From: Candidatus Amulumruptor caecigallinarius
Lineage (GTDB): Bacteria; Bacteroidota; Bacteroidia; Bacteroidales; Muribaculaceae
DNA length: 64,000 nt
Reading direction: 5' to 3'
Assembly: GCA_023665605.1 (NCBI GenBank)
Contig: JAMPDP010000005.1
Location: 31,887-95,886, forward strand
Shown here: in pieces, positions 36,765 to 46,643 of the stretch
Layout: every line of letters starts with the position of its first letter
Numbering within the stretch: the stretch's first letter is position 1
Notes under the pieces: generated by a model
Databases searched by the model: none
What the model was told of the DNA's origin: nothing
Seen by the model: the letters and a program-made list of their open reading frames with translations, nothing else
Translations under genes and position numbers: made by a program

Positions 36765-37463
36765 TTATTTGTTGTCTGAGCCGGGCTTTACGAGCACCGC
36801 GTCAATCATGCCATACTCCTTGGCCTCCTGAGCGGTCATCCAGTAGTCGCGGTCTGAGTCCTTCTCCACCTTCTCAAACGGCTGGCCGGAGTGGTCGGCT
36901 ATGATGTGATAGAGCTCCTTCTTCAGCTTCTGAATCTCGCGCGCGGTAATCTCGATGTCGCTCGCCTGACCCTGGGCTCCACCCATCGGCTGGTGAATCA
37001 TCACGCGCGAGTGCTTCAGGGCGAAACGCTTGCCGTGGGCACCGCTCACCAGGAGCACGGCGGCCATCGAGGCGGCCATACCGGTGCAGATGGTTGACAC
37101 ATCGCTGGATATGTACTGCATAGTGTCATAGATGCCAAGACCGGCGTATACGCTTCCGCCGGGGGAGTTGATGTAGATGCTCACATCCTTGCCGGGATCC
37201 GACGTGTCGAGATAGAGCAGCTGGGCCTGGATGACGTTGGCGGTATAGTCATTCACCTCCGTGCCAAGAAAGATGATGCGGTCCATCATCAGACGTGAGA
37301 ACACATCCATCTGAGCCACGTTGAGCTGTCGCTCCTCAATGATGGTGGGTGAGATATATGAGGCGCGGATGTCATTGCTGGCCGCGGAGATATACTGGTC
37401 AAGCGCGAGGCCGTTCATGCCGAGATGCTTGTTCGCGAAGTTGCGGAAATCGCTGTGTTGCAT
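36765..37463 (-). CDS. clpP: ClpXP protease proteolytic subunit ClpP
   Basis: Serine peptidase of the ClpXP complex. 232 residues from the ATG at 37463 ([20 protein letters not shown]). The longer frame to 37571 would run through the promoter at 37541-37572 and is rejected. Catalytic Ser in [11 protein letters not shown] near residue 130, His in [11 protein letters not shown] near 155, and Asp in DRDYWM near 206. [16 protein letters not shown] is the typical GG hinge. The N-terminal extension relative to E. coli fits Bacteroidetes ClpP1. Confidence 0.97.
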   Translation of the reverse strand: MQHSDFRNFANKHLGMNGLALDQYISAASNDIRASYISPTIIEERQLNVAQMDVFSRLMMDRIIFLGTEVNDYTANVIQAQLLYLDTSDPGKDVSIYINSPGGSVYAGLGIYDTMQYISSDVSTICTGMAASMAAVLLVSGAHGKRFALKHSRVMIHQPMGGAQGQASDIEITAREIQKLKKELYHIIADHSGQPFEKVEKDSDRDYWMTAQEAKEYGMIDAVLVKPGSDNK

Positions 37464-37540
37464 ATTTATCGTCTTGAAAAGTGATTGTAGCGTGAGTATA
37501 ATAACAAGAATTATGCACACCTTTTGCGGCATACATAACC

Positions 37541-37572
37541 CAAAGTTACAATACTTTTCGCAAAAATCCAAA
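37541..37572 (-). promoter_or_regulatory. Bacteroidetes consensus promoter of clpP
   Basis: On the minus strand TTTG (37569-37572), a 20-nt spacer and TAACTTTG (37541-37548) match the -33/-7 consensus exactly. The leader to the clpP ATG is about 70 nt. Confidence 0.75.
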
Positions 37573-37635
37573 TATTTGCAACCTTTTTTTTCAGCGCAAC
37601 CGCATCAAATCGTTGCCATAACGTATGCCCGGACG

Positions 37636-38002
37636 GAGAAAGTGTATCAAAAGTGATTGTGATGTTGCATAACCTCTTAAGGGGCGTCCGCAGGACGCTG
37701 ATTTACCCGTAGCCCCGGAAGCCGGAGCGATAGCGCAGGCATCCGGGGTTATTGTCAGCAGGGAAAATGGCGTCTGGAGGACGCCGATTTATATCTCCTG
37801 TGCCTCTTAACCGAAATCTTCGGTCATTGTACAAAATTTGTGTTGTAAATCAGCGTCCTGCGGACGCTCAGTTTGTTGGATGCCTCTCATCCCCGGATGC
37901 CTACGCTGCGCTCCGGCTTCCAGGGCTACGGTAAATCAGCGTCCTGCGGACGCTCTTCGGACGGTTATGCAACACCCTCCAACACTTTTGATACACTTTC
38001 TC
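37636..38002. mobile_element. MITE-like element with ~40-bp terminal inverted repeats (copy C)
   Basis: The ends are imperfect inverted repeats of about 40 bp: the left end has GAGAAAGTGTATCAAAAGTG then GTTGCATAACC, and the right end (37963-38002) is its reverse complement apart from a few changes and a small length difference. The interior has no gene. It contains GCGTCCGCAGGACGC-type palindromes three times and two copies, in opposite orientation, of the block running from GTAGCCCCGGAAGCC to ATCCGGGG. The right end overlaps the stop codon of the membrane protein gene at 38001. Shared modules link it to copies A (17784) and B (29597). No transposase is present. Confidence 0.7.
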
Positions 38003-39302
38003 AGATGAGGGCTGCCAGCTTGGTGCACAGCGAGTAGCAACCAATCCACAGTGCTCCCAAGACGGTCTGCGAGAACCAGTTTGACCAGCTGAACCCCCAC
38101 GTGCTGTCGCCGACCACCAGCAGCAATACAGCAACCACCCACCGGCGCCGGCGCAAGGGGAGGAGTCTGTCTATCATATCCGTCCACCGCGTCACCGCCC
38201 CGGTCAGAAACCGGCCGGTGGCTTTGTCGGTGACATCAGCCGGAATAATCATGGATGCCAACACGGTGGCAGAGGTGAGGTAGAGGTACAGGCGCCCGAA
38301 GTCACAGCTCAACACGGTGAACATCGGCACCATGCAGATGCTCACTAACAGATACGTGCGCGTGACTCTGACGGTAAGCTCACGCCCGCGCCCCTCTGAG
38401 GCTTCCCGGGTGAACACCCCGGCAAACTGTGTCACCACAAAGCTGTTGACGATATACACCAACGCTCTCTCGGCAGCCTGCCACCAGCCGATGCTGCCGC
38501 TGTGGAAGTTGCCGTGGAAGTGTTTGTCGAGTGTAGGGAGAAGTTCCCAGTCGAGTCCGCCGATGGAGTGAGCGTTGAGCGAGTTCCAGTGGGGCAGCAA
38601 TCCGCGCCAAGAAGCGACAATCCCCTCCGTCACAGAGCTGTCGCCATGCCAATAACATTGGAGCAGAAACGCAGCCAACACTATGCACACCGTCAGCGCT
38701 CCGTCGCGTCGTTTCTGAGCGCTTGTCAACAAGATGAGCAGCGGCAGTGGAGCCCCCCAGAAGATAAACGCTTCATGGAGAAGAACTTCCAACACCATAA
38801 GTGCCCCGACGGCAGCGCATCGGAAGGCGCTCAACTTCTCCCGGGCGCATAAAGCGAGGATGGGGAGGAGCAGGAGCAACTGAATGTAATCCTTTCTGAT
38901 CACATCCTGCAAGTAGCCGCACATCAGCGGTGACAGGCACAGCCACCAGCACCATCCGGCCCTGCGGCTACGAAGTATGACCAGCAGGGTGAATGCTACG
39001 TAGGCCGCTATGCACACTGTCTGGATGATGAGGATGGGCGACACCACGGTGAGTCTCGTGCTCCATAATAGCAATTCGCCCAAAAGGCCTCTGCGCACCG
39101 GGCCTCCCTCGAAGTTTATCAGAAATTCCTGATAATTAAGCAGTGTGAGGTTCCAGTGAAGGAGCTGTGACTGACACACCTGCGCCCAAAAGTGAAGCAG
39201 CAACGAGAACAGTATAGCCCCTCCGAGCGCTAAACTGACCCACCGGGGCAGATTTCCGGTGTCGGAGTAGGGGGTGCATTGACGTGGCGTGGCTGGTTTC
39301 AT
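38001..39302 (-). CDS. polytopic membrane protein of unknown function
   Basis: 433 residues with about ten hydrophobic segments and a short cytosolic N-terminus. I do not recognise the family with confidence. The segment QEFLINFEGGPVRRGLLGELLL after the first helix, with conserved-looking charged residues in a loop, and the large loop HWNSLNAHSIGGLDWELLP recall uncharacterised Bacteroidetes membrane proteins near polysaccharide genes. It starts 24 nt after the folK stop and probably shares its transcript. Its stop codon lies within the terminal repeat of copy C. Confidence 0.75.
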   Translation of the reverse strand: MKPATPRQCTPYSDTGNLPRWVSLALGGAILFSLLLHFWAQVCQSQLLHWNLTLLNYQEFLINFEGGPVRRGLLGELLLWSTRLTVVSPILIIQTVCIAAYVAFTLLVILRSRRAGWCWWLCLSPLMCGYLQDVIRKDYIQLLLLLPILALCAREKLSAFRCAAVGALMVLEVLLHEAFIFWGAPLPLLILLTSAQKRRDGALTVCIVLAAFLLQCYWHGDSSVTEGIVASWRGLLPHWNSLNAHSIGGLDWELLPTLDKHFHGNFHSGSIGWWQAAERALVYIVNSFVVTQFAGVFTREASEGRGRELTVRVTRTYLLVSICMVPMFTVLSCDFGRLYLYLTSATVLASMIIPADVTDKATGRFLTGAVTRWTDMIDRLLPLRRRRWVVAVLLLVVGDSTWGFSWSNWFSQTVLGALWIGCYSLCTKLAALI

Positions 39303-39326
39303 CGAAGGGCCGGGGGCGGACTTATT

Positions 39327-39743
39327 TCAGAGAGGCAAGAGAGTTTGCAGCAGCGGCAGCATTACGAATTGCCGTTGCGCAGCGCGGGGATGCGGCAGGG
39401 TAAGCGTTGGAGAGTCTATGCTGACACCCTCATAGGCTATCAGGTCTATGTCAATCACTCGGTCCATGTATGAGCCATCCTCCCGGCGGTGTGATGCCGG
39501 GTTGATCTCATTCTGAACGGTCAGCAATGCGGCAAGCAGCTCTTCGGGACCAAGCAAGGTGTCAAAACTGACGCCTTTGTTGATGTAAGTATTTGCCGAG
39601 ATGTAGCCCCATGGCTCACTCTCGTAAGAATCGCTAACCATCACAGAGTCAACTGAGAGTGCGGAAATGGCGGTGACCGCGCGGGCTATGTTGCCCTCGC
39701 GGTCACCGATATTACTGCCTGTGTTGACGTATGCTCTCGGCAA
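39327..39743 (-). CDS. folK: 2-amino-4-hydroxy-6-hydroxymethyldihydropteridine diphosphokinase (HPPK)
   Basis: Transfers pyrophosphate from ATP to 6-hydroxymethyl-7,8-dihydropterin in folate synthesis. 138 residues, a little shorter than E. coli HPPK (about 159). Motifs: TGSNIGDREGN at the N-terminus, QNEINPASHRR near residue 77, DRVIDIDLIAYEG near 94 (the two metal-binding aspartates) and LPHPRAAQRQFVMLPL at the end. The start is TTG at 39743; an in-frame TAA lies five codons upstream and no ATG is available before the conserved motif. Confidence 0.92.
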   Translation of the reverse strand: MPRAYVNTGSNIGDREGNIARAVTAISALSVDSVMVSDSYESEPWGYISANTYINKGVSFDTLLGPEELLAALLTVQNEINPASHRREDGSYMDRVIDIDLIAYEGVSIDSPTLTLPHPRAAQRQFVMLPLLQTLLPL

Positions 39744-39799
39744 AGGGTGGCGCAGTTAAGAGACTGTCATTTAACGCTCTCTGAGGCTATATTACCTCG

Positions 39800-42700
39800 T
39801 CAGAGTGACTTCTTAACCTCGACCTCCTCGAAGGCCTCGATCATATCGCCCTCCTGGATGTCGTTGTAGCCGGCGATGCTCAGACCACAATCATAGCCTG
39901 AAAGCACCTCCTTGACATCATCCTTGAAGCGCTTGAGGCTGCCGAGGTCTCCGGTGTAGCGCACGATGCCGTCGCGAATGAGACGCACCTTGGCGCCACG
40001 CTTGATTTTGCCCTCGCGCACAATGGCGCCGGCGATGGTGCCCACCTTGGATATGTGGTAGGTCTGGAGCACTTCGGCGGTGCCGATGACCTCCTCCTTG
40101 AGCTCGGGAGCGAGCATACCCTCCATGGCATCCTTGACCTCCTCAATGGCCTGGTAGATGACCGAATAGAGGCGTATCTGTACACCGTCACGCTCGGCGG
40201 CTCGACGGGCGGCCAGCGAAGGGCGCACCTGAAAGCCGATGATGATGGCATCGGATGCGGCAGCGAGGGTGACGTCGCTCTCCGAAATCTCGCCAACGGC
40301 CTTGTGAAGCACGTTGACCTGAATCTCCGGGGTGGAGAGCTTGATGAGCGAGTCGGAGAGGGCCTCAATCGAGCCGTCCACGTCGCCCTTGACTATGACG
40401 TTGAGCTCCTGGAAGTTGCCCACGGCGAGACGTCGGCCGATATCCTCCAGGGTGAGTCGCTTGGTGGTTCGCATACCCTGCTCGCGCTGGAGCTGCTCGC
40501 GCTTGGAGGCTATCTCGCGTGCCTCTTGCTCGGAGTCCATCACGTTGAAGGTATCGCCGGCGGTAGGGGCTCCGTTCAGGCCCAGAATGAGCACAGGGGT
40601 GGCGGGGCCGGCCTCGGTGATGCGCTGGTTACGCTCGTTGAACATTGCCTTCACGCGGCCGAAATGGGTTCCGGCGAGGATGGTGTCGCCCACACGGAGC
40701 GTGCCGTTGCTCACAAGGACTGTTGCCACGTAGCCGCGTCCCTTGTCAAGTGAGCTCTCTATGATGGAGCCGGTGGCGTTGCGGTTGGGATTGGCCTTAA
40801 GCTCAAGCATCTCGGCCTCGAGGAGCACTTTGTCCATAAGCTCCTCTACGCCGGTACCTTTCTTGGCGGAGATGTCTTGGCTCTGATACTTGCCACCCCA
40901 CTCCTCCACGAGGTAGTTCATGCCGGCCAGCTCCTCCTTAATCTTGTCGGGGTTGGCTGCGGGCTTGTCTATCTTGTTGATGGCGAAGACGATGGGCACG
41001 CCGGCGGCTGATGCGTGGTTAAGTGCCTCAACGGTCTGGGGCATCACGTCGTCGTCAGCGGCAACAATCACGATGACGATGTCAGTCACCTTGGCGCCGC
41101 GGGCACGCATGGCGGTGAACGCCTCGTGACCCGGAGTGTCGAGGAATGTGATGTGCCGCCCATCGGGAAGCTGCACGTTGTAGGCACCGATATGCTGGGT
41201 GATACCGCCTGCCTCGCCGGCTATCACGTTGGCTTTGCGGATATAGTCAAGCAGTGAGGTCTTGCCATGGTCAACGTGACCCATCACGGTGACAATCGGG
41301 GGACGGTTAACAAGGTCTTCCTCGGCATCCTCCTCCTGATGGATGGCCTCAACCACTTCCGCTGACACATATTCGGTCTTGAAGCCGAACTCCTCGGCCA
41401 CGATGTTGATGGTCTCGGCATCGAGGCGCTGGTTGATGGATACCATCACGCCGAGGTTCATGCAGGTGGCAATGACGTTGTTGACCGGCACATCCATCAT
41501 GGATGCGAGGTCGTTGGCGGTCACAAACTCGGTGAGTTTCAGTGTCTGCTGCTCGGCGGCTTCGGCGCGTTCGGCCTCATGCTGACGAGTGGCGAATGCC
41601 TCGCGCTTCTCCTTGCGCCACTTGGCACCCTTCTTCTGACCTTTGTCCTTGGATGTGAGGCGGGCAAGGGTCTCCTTTACCTGCTTCTGTACATCCTCCT
41701 CGCGAACTTCGGTGTGCTGTTGGCCGCGCTTGCCGCCGCGACCCTGACCGCCTCGGCCATTACCCTGGCCACGGCCTGAGCCGGCACCCTGACCGCCGCC
41801 CTGACGAGGACGGTCTGATGATGCGGCACCGGAGGTTACACTCTGGCCGGTCTTCTCGACATCCACACGCTCCTTTCCGGAGATGCGCTTGCGCTTGCGG
41901 CGCTCACCACCGGCTTCACCCGGCTTGTGGGCATCCTTGGGCTTCTTTTTGGGGCGAGTGGCGGCGTTGATGGCCGAGAGGTCAATCTTGCCTATGATGT
42001 TGAGCTGCGGAGTGGGCAGCGGGGTGCCGGTGGTGAAGATCTCCTCCTCTTTCTTGGCGGGAGTCGACGCAGCGGCATCTCCAGCTGCCTCAGGAGTGCC
42101 TGATGCAGCGGGAGCGGCTGATGCGGCGGGTGTTTCTGCCGCCGGTGCCGGAAGTTTCTCCTCTGCCTTGGGAAGTGCGGGTTTCTTGGCCGGCTCGGCG
42201 ACAGGGGCAGCAGGTGTGCCGGCAGGAGCTGTTTCAGCCGTTTTGGCCGATGCCTCGGGCTTGGCGGACTCAGCTGCCTTTGCGGGCTCCTCTTGCTTGG
42301 CGGCAGGTGCTGCCGAAGGCTGTACCTGTGCCGCCGGAGCCGCGGTCTGAGGCTTCTCGGCTTCGGGCTGCTTGGCGGCAGGTGCCTTAGTCTCAGGCTT
42401 CTGGCTTTTGGGCGTAGCCTGAGGTGCCTCGGCACCCTCGGGCTGCTCTGCCGGCTTGGGGGCGGGAGCAGCAGGTGCAGGTTGCTCAACGATGGGTTTG
42501 CCGGTGCGCAGGTCTATCTTGCCCAGCACCTTGGGTATCTGGCGGTGGATGGCGGGGGCCTCCTGCGGGGCAGCAGCGGGGGCCGGAGCCGGAGCGGCAG
42601 GTGCCTGCTCCTTGCGGCGATCCATCGTCTGACGGTCGGAACGCGACTTCAGTGCCTGGTCGGGCTTGAACTCCTGCGCGAGAATGTCATAGGCTTCCTC

Positions 42701-42820
42701 GTCGATCTTTGCGTTAGGATTGTCTTCGATAGAGATGTTTTTCTTGCGCAGAAACTCCACGGCGGTTTGCACCGAGATGTTGAAGTCCTTTGCGGCTTTA
42801 CTGATTTTCGTTCTCGCCAT
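39800..42820 (-). CDS. infB: translation initiation factor IF-2
   Basis: GTPase that places initiator tRNA on the 30S subunit. 1006 residues: short N-terminal IF2_N helix domain ([20 protein letters not shown]), a roughly 300-residue low-complexity Ala/Pro/Glu/Lys linker, a Gly/Arg-rich stretch near residue 345, then a second IF2_N domain and the G domain ([16 protein letters not shown] near 510, [26 protein letters not shown]), followed by C-terminal domains with [17 protein letters not shown] and [16 protein letters not shown] ends. Third gene of rimP-nusA-infB. The long linker is usual for Bacteroidetes. Confidence 0.97.
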   Translation of the reverse strand: MARTKISKAAKDFNISVQTAVEFLRKKNISIEDNPNAKIDEEAYDILAQEFKPDQALKSRSDRQTMDRRKEQAPAAPAPAPAAAPQEAPAIHRQIPKVLGKIDLRTGKPIVEQPAPAAPAPKPAEQPEGAEAPQATPKSQKPETKAPAAKQPEAEKPQTAAPAAQVQPSAAPAAKQEEPAKAAESAKPEASAKTAETAPAGTPAAPVAEPAKKPALPKAEEKLPAPAAETPAASAAPAASGTPEAAGDAAASTPAKKEEEIFTTGTPLPTPQLNIIGKIDLSAINAATRPKKKPKDAHKPGEAGGERRKRKRISGKERVDVEKTGQSVTSGAASSDRPRQGGGQGAGSGRGQGNGRGGQGRGGKRGQQHTEVREEDVQKQVKETLARLTSKDKGQKKGAKWRKEKREAFATRQHEAERAEAAEQQTLKLTEFVTANDLASMMDVPVNNVIATCMNLGVMVSINQRLDAETINIVAEEFGFKTEYVSAEVVEAIHQEEDAEEDLVNRPPIVTVMGHVDHGKTSLLDYIRKANVIAGEAGGITQHIGAYNVQLPDGRHITFLDTPGHEAFTAMRARGAKVTDIVIVIVAADDDVMPQTVEALNHASAAGVPIVFAINKIDKPAANPDKIKEELAGMNYLVEEWGGKYQSQDISAKKGTGVEELMDKVLLEAEMLELKANPNRNATGSIIESSLDKGRGYVATVLVSNGTLRVGDTILAGTHFGRVKAMFNERNQRITEAGPATPVLILGLNGAPTAGDTFNVMDSEQEAREIASKREQLQREQGMRTTKRLTLEDIGRRLAVGNFQELNVIVKGDVDGSIEALSDSLIKLSTPEIQVNVLHKAVGEISESDVTLAAASDAIIIGFQVRPSLAARRAAERDGVQIRLYSVIYQAIEEVKDAMEGMLAPELKEEVIGTAEVLQTYHISKVGTIAGAIVREGKIKRGAKVRLIRDGIVRYTGDLGSLKRFKDDVKEVLSGYDCGLSIAGYNDIQEGDMIEAFEEVEVKKSL

Positions 42821-42906
42821 ATATTGTGTTACGGGGAAATGCTTGTGTGATTAGTGAAGAGAGATTGATCTGATGGAGGGCGGCGCAGTGCTTGGAGCTT
42901 GACCGG

Positions 42907-44328
42907 TCACGCCTCTTTCTTGGCGCTATCCTCGGCAGCGTCTGCTTCGCCTTCATTAGCGGCATCTGCGGCTGCTGCAAGGCTCTCGGCGGGTGACTCC
43001 TCCTCGGCGCAGCTTGCGGGAGCGGCGGCATCATCAGCGGGGTTGGCCTCGGCGACTTCTTCAGCGGGCTCCTCATCCTCAAACTCGGCGCGGAGCACTT
43101 CAAGGACGTTGTCGACTGTCTCCTCCTCAAGGTCGGCCTTGTCTATCAGCATCTGGCGGGGTGCGTTGAGCACGCTCTTGGCAGTGACGCACCCTATCTC
43201 TTTAAGGGCATCGATTACCCAGCCCTCAATCTCATCCTTGAACTCATCAAGGTATATATCCTCTTCGAAGGTCTCCTCGGTGTCGCGGTAAACGTCTATC
43301 ACATAGCCGGTGAGCATGGAGGCGAGCTTGATGTTGAGGCCTCCCTTACCGATGGCCAGCGACACCTCCTCGGGACGCAGGAACACCTCAGCCTTCTTCT
43401 CCTCCTCGTCGAGGCGGATTGACGAGATGCGCGCGGGGCTGAGCGCTCGCTGGATGAGCAGCGAGGGATTGGTGGTATAGTTGATTACGTCGATGTTCTC
43501 GTTGCGGAGCTCGCGGACAATGCCATGGATGCGCGATCCCTTGACACCTACACATGCGCCAACGGGGTCGATGCGCTCGTCATAGCTCTCCACGGCTATC
43601 TTGGCTCTCTCGCCCGGGATACGTGCCACAGCGCGGATGTTAATCAGGCCGTCGTGTATCTCGGGAACCTCAAGCTCAAAGAGGCGGCGCAGGAACTCAT
43701 TGCTGGTTCTGGATACGGTGATCTTGGGGTTGTTGTTCTTGTTGTCAACACTCGAAATCACCGCCCTGACGGTCTCTCCCTTGCGGAAGTAGTCGCCGGG
43801 GATCGACTCGCTCTTGGGGAGGAAAAGCTCGTTCTTGTCATCGTCGAGGAGCAGCGTCTCCTTTGACCAGGTCTGATACACCTCTCCGGCAACTATCTCC
43901 CCCTCCAACTCCTTGAACTTGGAGTAGACGGCCTCCTTCTGCAGGTCAAGAATCTTGCTCTGGAGCGTCTGGCGCAGGGTGAGGATGGCGCGGCGGCCAA
44001 AGTCTGCGAAGAATATCTCCTTGGTGTGCTCCTCGCCGACTTCCACATCCGGATCCTGGTCGGCACGGGCATCACTCAGTGAAATCTGCGTATTGGGGTT
44101 GGTGACGGTACCGTCAGGCACCACCTCAAGGTTCTGGAATATCTGCACATCACCCTTGTCAGGGTTCATGATGACATCCAGATTTTCGTCGGTGCCAAAA
44201 TTCTTGGCGAGCACATTGCGGAACGATTCTTCAAGCACACTGATCATCGTGGCTTTGTCGATGTTCTTTAGTTCCTTAAACTCGGCGAAACGCTCCACCA
44301 TGTTGGGAGCTTCTTCTTTCTTGGCCAT
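42907..44328 (-). CDS. nusA: transcription termination/antitermination protein NusA
   Basis: RNA polymerase-associated factor. 473 residues: N-terminal polymerase-binding domain (FAEFKELKNIDKATMISVLEESFRNVL), S1 domain near 140-215, two KH domains (DPVGACVGVKGSRIHGIVREL and VSLAIGKGGLNIKLASMLTGY), then a helix-hairpin-helix-like region. It ends in an acidic Ala/Glu/Asp-rich tail of about 60 residues in place of the second acidic repeat of E. coli. Middle gene of rimP-nusA-infB. Confidence 0.97.
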   Translation of the reverse strand: MAKKEEAPNMVERFAEFKELKNIDKATMISVLEESFRNVLAKNFGTDENLDVIMNPDKGDVQIFQNLEVVPDGTVTNPNTQISLSDARADQDPDVEVGEEHTKEIFFADFGRRAILTLRQTLQSKILDLQKEAVYSKFKELEGEIVAGEVYQTWSKETLLLDDDKNELFLPKSESIPGDYFRKGETVRAVISSVDNKNNNPKITVSRTSNEFLRRLFELEVPEIHDGLINIRAVARIPGERAKIAVESYDERIDPVGACVGVKGSRIHGIVRELRNENIDVINYTTNPSLLIQRALSPARISSIRLDEEEKKAEVFLRPEEVSLAIGKGGLNIKLASMLTGYVIDVYRDTEETFEEDIYLDEFKDEIEGWVIDALKEIGCVTAKSVLNAPRQMLIDKADLEEETVDNVLEVLRAEFEDEEPAEEVAEANPADDAAAPASCAEEESPAESLAAAADAANEGEADAAEDSAKKEA

Positions 44329-44403
44329 TACGGTTTGTCAGAGAGTTGTTATGTGTAGTGTGTATAAATATTCTGTGTAGGGATAGGGGAGGGCTCCGGC
44401 GGA

Positions 44404-44871
44404 TTACTTGAACTTGATGTCGTAGCTGACGCTCCTGGCATCAGAGTAGGGTATCACCATATCTTCCTCCACCATCTCGGGGCGTTTCTTCCCTTCGAGC
44501 TTAACCTTGCGGCTTACTGCGATGGTGAACGTCTCGTCGCCGGCGGCGCGGAGCACGCCTTTGAGCTTCTTGCCGTCGCGCGTGAGTACCTCTACATCGT
44601 TGCCGATGTTCTTTAGATATTGTCCTTTCACTTTGAAGGGCGATGTCAAGCCCGCCGAACCCACCTCCAGCTCATAGTCTTCGATGTCTCGGTCTATCGC
44701 AGCCTCTACGGCACGGTTGACTGCGGCACACGTGTCGATGTCCACCGCTACCGGGTGGTCGATTTCTACGGTGACGATGTTGTCAGGTGTGACCTTGACA
44801 TCCACCAGAAAGCACTCAGTGCCAGCGATGGCGGCCTCAACGGCCTCTGTTACGGCTTGTTTGTCTATCAT
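44404..44871 (-). CDS. rimP: ribosome maturation factor RimP
   Basis: Assists 30S subunit maturation. 155 residues: N-terminal domain with ECFLVDVKVTPDNIVTVEID and DTCAAVNRAVEAAIDRD, followed by YELEVGSAGLTSPFKVKGQY (the family hallmark E-V-S-S-P-G region in Bacteroidetes form) and an Sm-like C-terminal domain. First gene of the classic rimP-nusA-infB operon, with 75-nt and 86-nt gaps to the following genes. Confidence 0.95.
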   Translation of the reverse strand: MIDKQAVTEAVEAAIAGTECFLVDVKVTPDNIVTVEIDHPVAVDIDTCAAVNRAVEAAIDRDIEDYELEVGSAGLTSPFKVKGQYLKNIGNDVEVLTRDGKKLKGVLRAAGDETFTIAVSRKVKLEGKKRPEMVEEDMVIPYSDARSVSYDIKFK

Positions 44872-45016
44872 ATCTGTGGCGCAGAAGCGCTAAATAGTTC
44901 TATAATACATAGCAGGCATAAGCCCGATACATCCCGGAAACAATTTCACCCACGTATTTAAACGAAAAAGAGAAGGCTTGGTGCCCCCTCCGGTGTCATT
45001 GTCCTGAAGTACACTG

Positions 45017-45024
45017 CAAATATA
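45017..45024 (-). promoter_or_regulatory. -7 box of the rimP-nusA-infB operon
   Basis: TATATTTG on the minus strand gives a leader of about 140 nt before rimP. A TTTG at 45048-45051 is 23 nt away, longer than ideal. The gap 44872-45292 otherwise holds the divergent promoter at 45208 and AT-rich sequence; I see no RNA gene in it. Confidence 0.5.
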
Positions 45025-45207
45025 ATAATTATTTGCTAAATAGTCCACAAATCCCGGCGAACCGACCATTCCAATCACATCGAATTATCAATATTTAACT
45101 AAACCTCAAAGATTATAAGCTCAAATTATATATATTTAACTCTTAAACGGCCCGTGCTTCCTGCCATCACGGCCTAATCCGCGTTGACAGCTGTTGGTTC
45201 ATAATGC

Positions 45208-45238
45208 TTGCACCTACGCGATATTATAACTAATTTTG
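45208..45238 (+). promoter_or_regulatory. promoter of the GT2 glycosyltransferase gene
   Basis: TTG (45208-45210), a 20-nt spacer and TAATTTTG (45231-45238) fit the Bacteroidetes consensus. The start codon follows about 50 nt later. Confidence 0.6.
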
Positions 45239-45292
45239 CACAGGGTATGCCCCAATTTGTTTATTAACAAACAACCCCTGCAACAAAGCACC

Positions 45293-46237
45293 ATGCCACA
45301 GATATCAGTAGTAATCCCGGCCTACAATTCCGAGAAGTATCTTCGGGAATGTCTTGATTCCATCAAGGCTCAGACATTCACCGACTGGGAGTGCCTTGTG
45401 GTTGATGACGGCTCGAAAGACTCCACACCTGACATTGTTCAGGAATATGCTGCCGCCGACCGTCGTTTCCGGCTGCTCCGGCAAGCCAATGCCGGAGCAT
45501 ATATGGCGCGCGTCACCGGCGTAGAGGCCGCGCAAGGAGAATGGATAGCCTTTATTGACAGCGATGACACCGTTGACAGCGTATACCTCCAGCGACTCCA
45601 CTCCTTAGCCGACGATACCACCGACATCGTCATTTCGAACCCGGATTACAGCATAATTGGCAGAGAACAATTGTCATTGATGGAATATAGGAAGGCCACA
45701 TTTGTGTGTTTCCCGGTTTCCCCATCCGTTTGCTTCAAATTGTTTCGTCGCTCGCTCTTTAAGGGTATAAAGAAAGCACATCCGGCGGAATTTAGGTTCG
45801 CCGAAGATGCTACGATGAACATAAGATTGTCCTTCGTTACAGACAAACCGGTAAAAGTTCATCCCGAATTCCACTATCGGGTTCGTCATCGTCCCGACAG
45901 TGTGTCAAACAGCTTTCAGCCTACACCGGATTACTTCGAGACAATTAGAGCGTTTCTTCTCGACATCGTTCCTGAGAAGGAGCGAGAGGCATATAAGCCA
46001 TACGGCTTGCAGGGCCGCATCAGTGCGCTCGAACCCCACTGCGGATATAAAGTTTACGTTGAGCCCGACTGGTGGGATTCCGACCTGCGCCGCGGCATCA
46101 CACGCGATTTAAAAGCATATGGCCAAGGCCTCCCCTGGATCCACAGGCAACTCCTCACATACCGCAACCCCTGGCTGCGCCGTCCCCTAATCCTGCTCCG
46201 CAAAGTCTACAACAAGCTCCAAAGCCTCCCCAAGTAA
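45293..46237 (+). CDS. glycosyltransferase family 2
   Basis: GT-A fold glycosyltransferase of 314 residues, probably acting on surface polysaccharide. The N-terminal nucleotide-binding signature is PQISVVIPAYNSEKYLRECLDS, followed by VVDDGSKDSTPDI, GAYMARVTGVEAAQGEWIAFIDSDDTVD (the DxD-type metal site) near residue 90, and an acceptor region with FAEDATMNIRLSF near 175. The ATG at 45293 matches the family N-terminus; the in-frame ATG at 45236 overlaps the promoter. It is the last chromosomal gene before the tRNA-Pro junction. The sugar specificity is unknown. Confidence 0.92.
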   Translation: MPQISVVIPAYNSEKYLRECLDSIKAQTFTDWECLVVDDGSKDSTPDIVQEYAAADRRFRLLRQANAGAYMARVTGVEAAQGEWIAFIDSDDTVDSVYLQRLHSLADDTTDIVISNPDYSIIGREQLSLMEYRKATFVCFPVSPSVCFKLFRRSLFKGIKKAHPAEFRFAEDATMNIRLSFVTDKPVKVHPEFHYRVRHRPDSVSNSFQPTPDYFETIRAFLLDIVPEKEREAYKPYGLQGRISALEPHCGYKVYVEPDWWDSDLRRGITRDLKAYGQGLPWIHRQLLTYRNPWLRRPLILLRKVYNKLQSLPK

Positions 46238-46427
46238 CAGCATCCAAGCCTCCCAAAAAGAATAGTTGCCCACCCCAAGCAACTCCTCCTCAAAAGCAAC
46301 CCTCTCCCCCAAGCGACTCCTCACGCCAAGCATCCCGCCACAGGTAAAACCATTAACATAAGTTTTTTAGAGCAGCGCTTACACTTGATTGCATTCATCT
46401 TATGCAGCTAATGATTTAGGTTGCTGT
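46238..46427. other. non-coding gap between the GT2 gene and the tRNA terminator
   Basis: The first 110 nt are C-rich and hold four imperfect copies of a CAAGCAACTCC-like word (46280-46330), probably slippage-derived. The remainder is AT-rich. No gene, promoter or structured element is evident. Confidence 0.5.
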
Positions 46428-46465
46428 CAAAAGCAAAAGAGCGACGGATCTGCTTCCATCGCTCT
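46428..46465 (-). terminator. Rho-independent terminator of the tRNA-Pro locus
   Basis: On the minus strand the stem AGAGCGA...TCGCTCT (46438-46465, with an extra GGA/TCC inner pairing) is followed by TTTTGCTTTT. It lies 17 nt beyond the tRNA 3' end and so is the native terminator of the tRNA gene now represented only by its 3' half. Confidence 0.8.
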
Positions 46466-46482
46466 CAGCGGGTTGTTATGAC

Positions 46483-46528
46483 TGTCGGAGTGGCGAGACT
46501 CGAACTCGCGACCCCCTGCTCCCAAAGC
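46483..46528 (-). other. 3' half of tRNA-Pro(UGG): attachment-site junction
   Basis: Read on the minus strand this runs from GCTTTGGGAGCAGG (anticodon loop and stem, anticodon TGG) through GGTCGCGAGTTCGAGTCTCG (T arm) to CCACTCCGACA (3' acceptor strand). The 5' half (the complementary acceptor strand CGGAGTG, D arm and 5' anticodon arm) is missing: beyond the anticodon loop the sequence is unrelated. A 3'-half tRNA fragment with the original terminator still attached is what remains at the distal end of an element integrated in a tRNA by a tyrosine recombinase. The intact tRNA-Pro should sit at the other end, beyond 64,000. Confidence 0.85.
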
Positions 46529-46643
46529 CCAAGTAAGGATGATGGATTGTGGTGATTGATTGAGGGTTAGTTGGAAATATGTGATTATTGGCGGTGCCGA
46601 TTGTTGCACATAAAATGCACATAAATCGACAGGGAGCCGTGGG

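Noticed and set aside
40055..40753. 232-residue plus-strand frame within infB
   Set aside because: Antisense to the conserved IF-2 C-terminal domains.
46483..46560. complete tRNA gene
   Set aside because: Only the part from the anticodon loop to the 3' end is present; the acceptor 5' strand and D arm are missing.
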